From contig QEOQ01000508.1 in the NCBI GenBank assembly GCA_010279815.1, positions 6,104,904-6,168,903 on the forward strand: DNA of 64,000 nucleotides, read 5' to 3'. A program made the translations under genes and the position numbers. Source of the stretch: Brachionus plicatilis (Eukaryota > Rotifera > Eurotatoria > Ploima > Brachionidae). Each line of letters starts with the position of its first letter. The first letter of the stretch is position 1. The notes beneath the pieces were generated by a model, which was not told where the DNA came from, did not search any database, and saw nothing but the letters and a program-made list of their open reading frames with translations. This document shows, piece by piece, positions 34,015-46,800 of the stretch.

Positions 34015-36430
34015 TATCTCTATTTAACAATTTATCTAAACATTAACATCGATTAATTAGGATTTAGTTATTAAATAAACTAGACAACGAAAAACGTTTG
34101 CTAAGAGTGAATCTAAGCAAAAACCTCGATCATTGGAAAACGGACAAAATAGAAATTTATTATAGCTCTTTGGTTAAGTTTTACCATTTGATTATGAACC
34201 AAATGCAAACAAAGCAAAAATATTGTTAACCTTAACCATGCAGTTTTTAATCTATCTATGGGTAGAGAGTTTTGAATGCATGCAATTTAAGGTTTATAAA
34301 TTAAAAATTTAATTTAATTCATACATAAAGACATGACTTGGTTTAAATCTGCAGTTTTTGATACTGATTTAAAGTCAGGTTTGTTTCAAGCAATTTTATC
34401 TGGAAATATTTCGTTTTTTAGCGTGTAGAAAATTTGTCTAAAATATAATTTATAAATTTTTATTTTTTTTTTTAAACTAAAATTGTAATTTTTCATTTTT
34501 TTAATAAAAAAAATCGGATAAATAATCAAACTTTGATTTTTTAATGGCCTAGTAAAAAAAAACAAATTTATAAAAATATTGAAAAATATTTTTTCTTTCA
34601 TTAAATAAGCTCCAAATGTTTAACTCACCATAAAAATATGACTTTTTATAATATTAATAAATCGTCAGAATAAAAAATTAAGGGATTTATTTAGAGAAAT
34701 AAAAAGTAACATTAACGATTTTAAGTCTGATAGACAAAGAAATGAGGACCATCAAATTCAGTAAAAATGAGTAGATTGAAAATAGAAAAACTATTTAAAA
34801 ATCAAAAATTCGTTAAATTTAGTACCCTAAAATTAAGTTTAATTTTTAGATTGAAGAAATACTAATACTATACACTATTAATTGGAGATAAGCTAAATAT
34901 TTGTTTAAATAAAATTAAATAATTTTTTAACACAGTTAAAAATTTTTAGAGTAATTTTTGATCTTTTTTTTTGTTATGATTAGTATTAATTAAAAAATAA
35001 AATTTCTAAGGATAATTGTTCTCACTGTTTGCAATCGATTTTCAACAATCGACTATAGCCGACTTTATGCTTAGCTTTGTTTTTTAGATAAATACCCAAG
35101 TTAAAATTTTTCTTATAAATAAATTAATTAAGCTTATTTTCCACCAAATATCATAATTAACAACTTATTTTATATAAATTCAAATAATTTATATTTTTTA
35201 AATGTATTTTCATGTTGAAATTTATCTTAAATATGATCATTGGTATAATTTTGTCGTAATGTTGTGGTACCCAAGTAAAATTGATTGAACAATTTTATTT
35301 TATTTTTGAATTTTATCAATCGATTAAACTAACACTAAATGCTCTAAAGTTTCAAGGCGCTCTAGAGTCTTTAATATAGATTTAATTTTTGCAAATTTTA
35401 ATGCCGAACGCTATTTAATTTAGTACATTTTTTTTATCCAATTTGTCCGATCAAATTTTCTGAGTCCACAAGATATCCGAATATTGATTGACAAAACTAC
35501 TTAAATTAAAATCCAACTAAGTCTGAAGATGCATATTTGTTTTATTTCCATAGCCATTAAGAGAATAGAAGCTTTCTTCTATTTCTTCCTTTTTTTCTAC
35601 TAAATACCATACAAAGTCATTTTCAGCAATTGGCAATAACTTTTTTGTTATTAATATTTTTTAATGGGAAAAGTCCTTTGACGCATAAAAAAATACCTTT
35701 TTAGCATGAATAAATAATTTTTTCCGCATAAAAAAAAATAAACACTAACAGCATATTAACATATATAATTTACTTTAACGCATAGAAAAATTAACTAAAA
35801 CGAATATAAAATCAAAAATCACATAAAAAAATATCATAGAAGAATATCATAGAAAAAACTGTTGAATAATTAGAGCTCATTGCTTTGAGTTGACAACCAC
35901 GAGGTCTCTTTTGTAAAGAACCAACTAGTTCAGAATCCTAATGTGGCGAGTTTTTTATTGTTTTTTTTGTTTTTTGATTCTATACTGGTGATGAACCATC
36001 ATTTCGTTTTCTAGTGACTCGAACAAGTTCAGGGTCAGTTTCAAAGTCTTTTCCGCAAACACTTTTATTTTATCTCAGTCATATTTTAATCGAATAATAA
36101 TTTTTTATTTTAATGCCATAATGATTTTTTTTAATCTATATTGCATTTTATTATACGCTTTTGGAAAAAATAAAAACATGATTAACTTAATTGTCTATAT
36201 GCTATAAATTTTTTTTTCGTGCGTTTTTTTTTTTTTTTTAATGCGGCGAAAATCCTCGCCCTTTTTTTATATTTTAGAATTTGGATCAAAGAGAGTGAAA
36301 TATTTGTAGGGTTTTTAAAATTATTTTTAGCAAAAATTTAATTTAACAATTTATATAAAATCTAGATAATAATTTTTCTACTATAATTATACACATATAA
36401 TTAATACATATCTTAATCATATTGCAACCA
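34015..36430. other. Intergenic, upstream of RACK1
   Basis: The RACK1 promoter must lie here. A tract ending in ttaaatag directly before the ATG could be a splice acceptor. The short hairpin GGCGA..TCGCC at 36245-36260 after a T run resembles a LINE 3' end in minus sense. Otherwise AT-rich sequence without features. Confidence 0.4.
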
Positions 36431-36830
36431 CGTGGGCTGAAAAGAAGGCTCTGCCATTCGGAACTGCCCTGGAAAAAACTTTTCCTAAATTATTTTTTTA
36501 ATAAATAAAATAAAATTATTTTTATTTATACTTTGTATTTTACTTATTTTATTTTACTTTTGTATCTATTACTTAAAAACAATCACATTATTTTTCATTC
36601 TTTATTTCTTTCTTATTCGAACTGTAAATACCTGGCCAATTTTTGTAATCAATTTTATTCTCTTTTTTGTAACTAAATTTTAAATTTTAACAAATGAACT
36701 CGAACATTTTTTTTATCATTTTTTCGACAGCAATAGGGTTTAAACGAAGACAAAAGCCATTCGGACAAACCCAGGGGTAACCCAAAATTATATTTTTAAT
36801 AAAAATAATAAATAAAGATACTTTGTATTT
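36431..36830 (+). repeat. Two LINE 3' ends in tandem
   Basis: First: GGGCTGAAAAGAAGGCTCTGCCATTCGG, stem-loop GGAAAA..TTTTCC (36471-36485), AT tail, then the block at 36580-36690 that is nearly identical to 16030-16132. Second, from 36736: GGGTTTAAACGAAG, CCATTCGGACAAACCC, stem-loop GGGGTAACCC (36774-36783), AAAATTATATTTTTAATAAA. Both are plus sense. Confidence 0.7.
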
Positions 36831-37231
36831 TAACATTAAATTTTTTAATTTTTGCACATTTATGAAAAAGGAATGTTTGGCAAAAATAAAAAGGATTACA
36901 ATTTCAAGAGTTTTATTTATTTAATTGTCAAATTAACCTTAATTTAGGTAAAGCAAACAAATATCAAAAATAAAAGGATTAAAAACTAAATAAACTTTTA
37001 GTAAAATTAAATAAAATTTCTTAGTAAATTATGCTCGAAGTTGTATCTCTTAACAAATCTTAGAAATATTATGCAGCAAGGACGTCTAAAATAGATTCAA
37101 CTTGAGGAAAATTCCAAAACTGAAATAGTTTTAAAAAAATTTCTAGATAACTTTTATTTAATTTAAAACTTTTGATTATAAATTAATCATATAAAAATAA
37201 ATAACTCGGCAAAAAAAAATGTTCGAAAAAT
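36831..37231. other. Intergenic and CEP57-like 3' UTR
   Basis: AT-rich. A minus-strand AATAAA at about 37153-37158 would serve the CEP57-like gene. Confidence 0.4.
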
Positions 37232-38776
37232 TCAAGTTAAAATTGTTTGTTTTAAGTGTTTGATTTCTTTTAAGAGAGTCAAATTTTTCAAATGATTAGA
37301 GCACATTGAACTATTCGCTTGATCACACACATTACTTCCATTGAATTTGTTTGGCAAACTTTTACTTGAACTGAGACCTTTTTTGTTAAAATGTCCACGG
37401 TTCAAATCATCATTATCTAAATTATTATCTTTGTTTCGATTAATTTTCTTTAAAAAAATAAATATTTTAAATATTCAAAATTAAAGCCAAATAACAATAA
37501 ATACCCTTTGATTTTTTTGGTATTTTTTAACCTTCTCAATTTGTCTGGTTTTGATTCGAATTTTTTTTTTAAGTAAATCAACTTGCCGCTCTATTTCGCT
37601 GCGTAGTTCATAGTCGTCACAATTCATTATTTGTTTAGTCTTCTCATACTGGTGTCTAAATGCGAAAAAAAAAGCTTAAAATAAATTTTTGTTTCCCCAA
37701 AATTCATACAATACTAGTTTAGTGTATTCTTCTTGGAGAATACATAAAAGCTCATCAAAGTCTATTTGACTAGCAGAAGCCGAAGAATCGTTTGAATACA
37801 GTGAATCGAGAGAAACAATTTCAACATTTGAACTATTTTTGTCCACTTCTAAGTCCAGTTCATTCTCAGCAAAATTTTTCTCAGAATTTAAATTTTGATT
37901 TCTGGAGCCATTCGATCTTGATCTATTTCTCACTTGACTGGCTTCACCACTATTTACAGTTTGAAATTTTTTCGGACTGCATATTTTAAACAATGAACGA
38001 ATATTTTGAATATTAACTCCTAAATTATGACTCGGATTAACTGACTTGAAAATTTTAAAATAAAAATTAAAAAAAAAAAAAAATTTAATTTTATTCACTT
38101 TTCCAACAACAAAGGGTATTTCAACTTTTTGATTGTTAGAACGCTGAACATGAGCACTTCTTGATCTAACCATGCAGTTTCGCTCTGGCGATTTTGTCTT
38201 TGACCGCTTGGGTCTAATTACTACACTTTCACAATTTGACAAGTCATTTGGACAAATTTTGCTTTTCTTCTTAGACTGGCTGCTCTCAGGCTCCTCTTTA
38301 ACCTGATTCAAAATTTTTTTCATTTTTTCCAATTGTCTCTCTAGCTCATTTACACGGCTCTCTGTCGACATGGTCTTTTCGCTTATTTGTTCAATATTTT
38401 TCAAGTGGTAGCTTAAACAACATGATATTGGACGATCTAGCACTAGATGGTGTGGTTCGGAATGTATCTGGTCTGAGGATGGTGTGAATAAAATTTCGGA
38501 ATTTTTTGCTTCCGTGTAATTAATGGGATACGCTGCGTAAACATTCGAGTTGCCAGAGCTGGTATCTTGCTCAATTTTTTTCAGCTTTGACTGCATTTTT
38601 TTAAGCGCATCCAAAATTGCGTCCCTGTTACTTTCAGGGAATGCTTTGCTCTTTGGATTTTTGAGCTCAAGGTGACTATTGATGAAAGGCTTGTTGTTTG
38701 GAAAGGGAATAAAAGAAGTCACAGAAAGACCATCATCAACAGATGGCTGCTCGGCTTCTTCTTCTCGACCGACCAT
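37232..38776 (-). CDS. CEP57/CEP57L1-like centrosomal protein
   Basis: Four minus-strand exons: 38099-38776, 37710-38044, 37505-37655 and 37232-37447. Introns of 54, 54 and 57 bp are all GT..AG. The sum is 1380 bp, 459 residues. The N-terminal block FPNNKPFINS...AFPESNRDAILDALKKMQSKLKKIE matches the Cep57 centrosome-localisation start. A coiled coil follows (RVNELERQLEKMKKILNQVKEE), then a basic linker. IPFVVGK|SVNPSHNLGVNIQ matches the 'LPFV..K....PH' start of the C-terminal microtubule-binding region, and FDELLCILQEEYTKLVL|HQYEKTKQ...IERQVDLLKKKIRIKTRQIEKVKKYQ matches its coiled coil. The 54-bp first intron has no stop and is a multiple of three, so a simple frame reads through it; the homology gap supports splicing. 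The first coiled coil is shorter than in vertebrates. Cep57 works in centriole engagement and spindle microtubule attachment. Confidence 0.86.
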
Positions 38777-40729
38777 TGTTTCAATAAAAATTCTATCAAA
38801 GTTAAAAAGTTAAAATTTTTGACGCTTCAAATCAAACCAAACTGGTCTTATCAAATTAACAAAAACAAATATTAATAAATTTTCAACTGAAGAAATTTAA
38901 GAGCTTTGCATACACGTAATGAAAACTCGAATTAGTTAGTCGCTGATTAAGAGTTAGTTGTTGAGGCAGTCAGTTGTTTTTAGTCAATCTACCAATGGTT
39001 CGTTTGATCTCTCTCTAAAACAACAACAAATGAGCATAATTTCTCTAGATTAATTTAATTAATTTGAAATAATTTCATTTTAATATTATAGTTACCAATT
39101 CAAAAAAAAAAATAAAAATGGCTTATTTGCTTATCTATTATAGAAAGAACCAATGACTACGAATAGAGTCCTCCGTTGAAAATGAATTTTTTGGCAAAGA
39201 GAAGATTTATAAAATAAATTTCTATAGCAAACAATATTGATTTTTTTAGGCACCACTTGTTATTTATATTTAAATTTCTAAATAAAATAAAATAAAATAA
39301 AAATAACCTTTTTAATTCTTAACCCAATTTAGAGCAGGTTTGATGGTGTATTTAGATCAATAACAGGAATGATAAATCAATATTAGTTTGTTTTTAATAA
39401 ACAAAATTAAAAAAGAGAAAAAAATAGGCGTTTAAAAAATTGAATATTTGAAAAGCCTTAAGATTGATTTTAGAAAAAGAAATATTTATCAGTATTTTAC
39501 TCCTAGGCTTAAAATTGAAAAATTGTACCCGAAAATTTTTAAGATTGAGTGGGCTTAGCTGAATGAGGTTATTTTTTGTTTAATAGAAATTTTGAAAATA
39601 ATCACAAGTTTCTATTGATTTAATTTGAAAGGCTTTTGTAAAATTTGTGAGACAGTTCAAATTTAATGATGATGACGAAATAAACAAAGCCTAATCAGTA
39701 ACATTATTAAATTTTTGCTGAAATTTCGAGTCAAGTTATTTTTTGGTTTCGAAATTTTTCATTAAAATTTATATTGAATTTTATTCTTGTTCTAAAAATG
39801 ACTGGTGTTTTTAAGAATTGTTTTTCTTGATTGAGTGACCAGGTCGTTATTAGCTTTCTCAAACAACTGGAGCAACAAAAGCACAATTTTGAATTTGAAA
39901 AAATTTGAATTACCAAGAGAAAGAAAAGAATTAGAGAGAGTTAAATTTTTTCAAATAAAATGAAAAACATAGTATTTATTTTGATTTATGGCTTTAGTTG
40001 ATTTTGATCTTTACAATAGAGTTATGCAAAAAGTCATTCAAATCAAGCCTGGAGATTTTGTGTCATAACTTTTAATTGATTCTTGCGGCAAATAAAAAAT
40101 CATCTAGGGATCAAGAACTCAAAATAATTGTTATTCAATATTAAGCAAAGCTTCGTGCCGAGGTGAATTATTTTATAAACTTGATTTTTTCTGGTGGAAT
40201 ATTTATTTTGAGAAATTATTTTTAAAACAGAAAGTTCAATTTATTCAATTTTATTTCTTTAAAAGATAAAAGAAAATTTCATAAGTAAAAAACCAAATAC
40301 GAGAATCAATGGGTCAATGGTAAGAGTTTTTTTTTAAAAATATTAAATTTTGTTTTATATATGATTAGATTTTATTAAATTATTGAATCGTTAATTAAGA
40401 AATTAATTGATTTCGGATAAAATTTATTTATCTTTAGAATTCTTAGAAAATAAAAAAATCTTATGAAAAAAAAACTACAACAAAATTAAACATAATTCTA
40501 TCGTTCATTGTAATAGCTCATCAAATTAAATCATAACAAATTCAAATAGCTTTAGCTTTTAAAAAACAAATACCATTTAAATATAAACACAGTAAACTTG
40601 TCTATTTAAAAAAAAAACTCAGATATCAGCAAAACACATTGAGTGAAATTTTTTTTAAAATCTATTTAAAAACTAAATAAACAGGGATATTTTTTCTGCG
40701 TTTTTTAATGATAATTTTTGGGATTTAAA
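38777..40729. other. Intergenic
   Basis: The 5' flank of the CEP57-like gene and the 3' end of the ankyrin gene. A (AAAAT)n-like tract lies at about 39280-39302. No supported gene. Confidence 0.4.
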
Positions 40730-40809
40730 TTATGAAGAAGTAGAATCGCTTGGTACATTCACATTCAATTGCTTTTCATCAATATTCGATTGTAAATCGT
40801 TACCTTGGG
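40730..40809 (-). CDS. Ankyrin, predicted last coding exon
   Basis: A minus-strand acceptor (atttattttag) opens a frame of 26 codons ending in TAA ([25 protein letters not shown]). Its phase (1) fits a donor, GTAATT at 41034-41029, that lies just before the stop of the giant exon. If unspliced, the protein ends SFTSN instead. Either ending is possible. Confidence 0.6.
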
Positions 40810-43800
40810 CTAAAATAAATTTAAAAAAAATTAAATTTAAGTTACAACTAGTAATAATTTGTTGCTAAAACATTTAAAGCGTCAATGCTTTTTGCTTTTT
40901 ACTTTAATAAAAAGAAACTTTTTTCTTGAAAAATTTTGAAAAAAGCTTCGGAATATTTCTAAAACTAAACAAAAAAAGACTAAATATAAAAAACTACTAT
41001 TGACATAAAACACTTAGATAGTTCACTTAATTACTTGTAAAACTAAAACATGATGAACTAGACGTAGGGTTATTAGTGGTAGACATATTAGTAGTTGATA
41101 TTAGTGATGGTGATGATTTTCCGCAATAACAATCAGACGAATGATGTGAATGTGAACTCGAACTGCGATGAATTTCATCTTTTTTTTCTAAATTAGCTGA
41201 CTGGCTTAAATTTTGATTTAATGATGGTGTTTTAGATGGGTCGGACGATATATTTGAGGAAGAAACAGAGCTGGTTACTTTGGAGGAATTTTGCTCTGAA
41301 GAGAGAGCAGATTTTTTGAAGCTAGGCAAATCTTCGGCAGTTAAAACAGATTGTTTTAAATTGCTAGACGAACTAGAGGTTAACACGCTAGCTTCTGTAC
41401 CCATTGAAGCATTTAGGATGGATAATTTATTGCAAATATTTTCCCCATGAACTGAGGTTGACGATGTACTGGATGTTGAGCTTGATGTTCTAGAAGTCCG
41501 CTTAGAAGCTTTTTTGCGGATATTATAGGGAGTATCTAATAGATCACTGCTTTCGTTTTTGGTTTCGATTAGTGGTGGAGTATTTTGACGAATTTTTGCA
41601 AAATAGCTATTGTCATCTATTTTTACTTTCGTCTTAAGTTCATTTTCAAAAGAGTCAGTGGATTTAATAGATGAAGATGATGATGATCGGGATGAAGATA
41701 ATTGTTGAATTTGAAGAACTTGTTTAGTGAGTGAACTTGTTGAGCCAATATTTTTGGGCCGATAGCAAGTAGGTGACTGGATAGGAGAAGTGGTTGCTGA
41801 GGCTGATTGATTTTTGGGATTTTGATTTGATTTACTCAAATCAATAGTTAAATCAATTTGATTTACATCATTAGCTTCATCATTTTTAATTAAAGTAGTT
41901 TCCAATTGATTTGCTTCAAGTTTTAAGTCAGATTTGGACAACGGGCTAGATGTAACCGAAGAAGATTCTTTTTCATTTGTCTCATAAATTGTATTTAAGT
42001 CGTTACTTAAAATTGCTGTTGACTCAAAAAAGCTATATGTTTCATCTTTAATCTCATTCTTTGAGTCGATTCTAGAAGAATCGTCGGTATTGTCCATGCA
42101 TTGTTCTTCAATTTTTTCAAATTCAAGGACTGATGATGTACAAGATTCATTGTCAGCTTGTTCTAATTGTTTATTTATTTCGATTGATGATGATGGAGAT
42201 GATGTATTGATCATACTAGTCGAAATGGTATTAGCACTAAGACTTTTATTTTCAATAGATGCTACGCTTGACGATGAAGATGTCACTGAATCCTGGTTTG
42301 GACTAAAATTGATTGTTGGTTCTAATGTTTTTTCATTATCAACAATATTTGCTTCCAGGTTTGTTTCAATTAAAGGCTGCATGTCTTTTATAAAACTCTG
42401 AACGTCTTCATATTTTGATTCGTCATTCGATTCGGAAATGATTGTGTGTTCAAAATCAGAACAGTTATTTGTATCGTTTAAAGTTGAGTAACTTTCATCA
42501 AGATTATTATAAGAATTATTTGCATTTGAATAAGAGCTAAAATTTGATGAATTAAGTGATTTTAATTTTGAATTAGCAGAATAGAATGAATCAGATGCTG
42601 AAATTTGATGTTGAGAATTTGAATCTTGATCATCGTGAGCAGTTAAGTAATTACTACTCGAAAAAACGTTCTTTGATTCATTTAAACCTGATAGTGCTGT
42701 GTGATAACTAGCAGGATCATTTTCACTATCTGACGGTAATGTATCAGATATAAAAGATGAAGTTAAAAGAGGTTTCTTCATATTTTCTAATAATTGACAT
42801 TCATCTAAAGCATCGAACGATTGACTGCTAATCAATTCGGATTCAAATGTTGCATTGCTTTCCGAATTGATGATTTGTGCATCATAGTTACGGATTTCGT
42901 CGAAATCAAGATTTGAATTATCTTTTAATGGTTCGTTTTCTAGAAAACAATGCAAAGTAGAATTCTGAGTTTTATCAATTTTTTTTTCTGTTTGCTTCTC
43001 TTCTTCCTCATATTTTAATTTATATGAATTTTCATTTAAATCATCCTTTTCTATTGAAATAGAAATTATTGATTTAATAGCTTTATCTATTACGAAATCA
43101 CAAATTTTTTTTGCTTCAATGTAAATTAGATGATCAGAATAATCTAATTCAGTTAATTGATCGTCTTCAAATTTATCCTCAATTATTTTTGCTAATTCTT
43201 TTGGAGAGCAAATTAAATCTGAATTTTGACAATTCAATTTATTTATTTGATTAAATGTATTTTCAAAATTGCTGTTTAGAATTATTTGTTGTAAATTTAA
43301 TAATTCGTTGTCGAAGCAATCAATTGATGTATCTTGAGAAGAAGTAATGACATTTGTATTAAAGCGAACTTCTTTTAAATTTAATTGATTTGAATTATCA
43401 AAATTATGCTCTGATTTTCCCTTTATAATTGATAAATTAATTAAGTCAGTTTTTTCAGGATCATCGGGAATCTGATTTAGTTTCTCTATTGAATTTGTTA
43501 TAATTGAATCAACAATTTGTTTAGCCAATTCCTGATTGTTTTTTTCAATAGTTTCAATGCATATTTCGTGTGAAATTGAATTCTCGATACATGCTTCAGG
43601 ATCAAACTCTTGATCTGAATTTGGTTCAGAAGAAACATGTTCTAAAACAACTAAAGGAGTATACAATCCAAAAATATTTTCTTCTAAGTTATGCTTATCA
43701 TTTGATTCAGTCTGAGCTTCGTTTATTATGATGAAATTTTTTTCTGAATCACTTGATTGAATTGCATAAGGATTAAGTTTTCTTTCATCATCATTCATTG

Positions 43801-46800
43801 ATGTGTGTGATTGCTGCAACGAACTTATTTCGTTTTGTTCATTATTTTGTGAATCGTTTAATTCATCATCGATATTAATTGGAGATTTTTTTATTTCATT
43901 AAACTCAGTATAATCTTCTTTAACATTTTGGTTTAAATTTTCAATTAAAATTTTTTCTATAGAATCATTTATAGTTTTTCCAACAAGATGCTTTGCTATA
44001 TCACTGTAGTTAATAAATTCTGAATCATCATTTTGTATTGCTTGTATTTCGTTAGTTGGAGTGCTTATTAAAAACGACTGGTCATCAAGTTCAACTCCTT
44101 CTTCTGTGACGATATTTAAATTTAACTCTTCCATTTTAGATGATGAACTTAAATTTGAATCATCTATTAGTTTTTTATCAACATCAGTAACTTCAATTGG
44201 ATGTAAAATCATTGCTTGTTTTTCCTGAATATTTTCGAAAATTTCTACATAATCATCAGATAATAAAGGTTCTTTATCTTGGTTATAATAATTTTCGCTT
44301 ATATTAGACACTTTTTCGATTAAATCATCATATTCAATGCTTGATTCATTTGTTAGTATATTTTCATCATCATTTCTATCAAGTTCTATATTTGGTGTTC
44401 TATTAAGGGTTTGCTCTAATTCATCCTGATGAATGATTATATCATCAGTTACATCTTGATTTATTTCATTTAATTCATGAATATTATTTTCAAATGATTC
44501 ATTAGATTCGTCCAAATTTTGGGGACCATATGATGAGCAAATAATTGATTTTGAAGGGTTGGTTGCTTGAATTATTTTTATTTTCATTTGTTGTTGATCA
44601 TCTGTGTCATCATATTCATAATTAATTATAACGCTTTCTCTTGATGATTTAGATGAAGCATATGCTTCGTTATCGATTCCAAAAAATCTGTTTGGACCAT
44701 AAGCTTCTTCTTCGGAAGCTATGTCTATTTGACTCTTTAATTCTTCATTCGATTGACTATTTACATTTGATGAAAACAAATATGCTGTTGCAAAAGCCGC
44801 GGCGACTTCTTCTTCCGCGTGCTCTGGATCACTTAGTTGATTTATTAGATTCTCTACTACACAATCTTCCAAATTTAAGTCAACTTTTTCCGAATTATCA
44901 GTAGAACTTGCCTTGTCAAACATATCAATACTAGGCTCATTACTCGAAGTAATTCTTTTGTCAAAAAATGATCCTGCTGTATTTTCGACTGGAGTGGGAG
45001 TCTGATGATCAAAGCATTCTTTATTATAATAATCGTCTGAAAAATCTGTGGAAATAAAATTTATTTCCTTTGGTCTTTCAATTTTTATTTGTTTATTTGA
45101 TTTTTTATTAAAATTTAGACTCAAAGAAGTTTTCATAGAACTTGGATCACTTTTTATATTTTTAAATGTTTCATGCTCAATTAAATGAGTTTTGTTTAAT
45201 TCATTTTGTCTCTCAAGTAAAATAGTATACTCTTCTATTTGTTCATTTGGGTCAACGTTAGATGGCACCACTAATGATTCCAAAAAGTTCAAGCTCTTTG
45301 ATATATTTTTTCGATTTGAATCGTCAAAATTAATGCTACTTGAACTGCTTTTACTTTCATTATTTTCATTGTCTAATAAATTTTTAGCCATATTTTCATC
45401 GCTTGTAGTCAGTGAATAATGACTACTACTATTAGTCGAGCTATTTATGCTATTTACACTTGCACTACTGTTACTAATTACTTCCTGATCTACCTGCTCT
45501 CCCAGAATCAAAGGTTCACTTGATTCCGATTGATTAATCACTTTTTGGATGGGTATATCAAGAAATACATTTGAATTTTCTAGTTCGATCTTGTTCTCGT
45601 CATCAGTTACTTCAGCCTCAGAGGAAATGTAGTAAGCTTCGCAATTTGGTGTAAATCTCTGCTGTTCAATGATTGTAGTTGCTGCCGAGATGTCGTCAGT
45701 ACTTTGGCCTACCACTAGTTGTTCATTTGCATACGAGCATATGTCATAAGATGATTCAACTCTTTGCAAATGATCATTTTCGATCAATTTCTCTCTTGAT
45801 TCAGATACTTTAATTAAATCTATAGTCAAATTGGATCTATCCAATTTAATGTCATTTTCATCAGCTGTAGAGCTAGTAGAGCCATGTATCACAATAGATA
45901 CACTGTTATCATTATTGTCCTCAGCACCCCTTACTTGGACATTGGCAGCTGATTTTTCTTTTTGATCTGTGTCGTCGTTTAAGCTGGATGACGATGAAGA
46001 CTCAAATGTCTGATATTGTTTGGTTTGTGACAATTTTTCCATTAAATTTTCTGACTCATTTTGATCAGTATGGTGATACCAGGCCGAGTCTTGATCAAGT
46101 TCAGTGTCCTGGTTTTCATGGTGCTCAGCTTGAATTTTGTTTTTCAAAGATGACATTTCGGATGATGAGGATTCGAGCAGACAATCTTTGCCATCATCGT
46201 CATTTTCATTTTTGACAAACTCATCAATTTCATCCGAATCTGAATCATAGACAACCTCGTTGTCAAATGGCTCGACCATGATTATTTTTTCCATTTCACT
46301 GGCGCTTTCTTTGGCCAAATTTTCAATGACTTGTTGAACCATGGGATCTATGCACTGACTTGGATCAATCTCCTCGGCATAACTTTTTTCCTCAATACTA
46401 TACTCTTTTCGTATTGAGTCCAACACATTTTGTGTTACTTCACTCACGCTTTCAGACATGACCAAACGTTGTTTTAAATTTTCCAACTCTTGTCCAGTGG
46501 TCATCAGTTCCTGTTCAATGATAGGTGATTGTTGTTCTATATTTTGAAATTTAGAATTCTCATTCGAATCAAAGTCATACGAATTAAATTCAAATTCGCG
46601 TAGTTGACTTCGGTCTAGTTTTATAAAAATTTGTTCACAGTCAGCATTTTTGTCATCGTTTAAATTATTTCGTCCTGAGTCCGGGTCATGGTCATAGTTG
46701 TCATCATATTCATCTTCGTCATCATCATCATCATCATCATCATCGTGATAGTAATCCTCATCGCGGTGAATAGCTAAAAAATTTTTTTTTATATTATGAA

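Noticed and set aside
38045..38098. Segment VNKIKFFFFFNFYFKIFK in the CEP57-like frame
   Set aside because: A 54-bp GT..AG intron without stop codons; Phe/Lys-rich translation of T/A-rich sequence, absent from the family.
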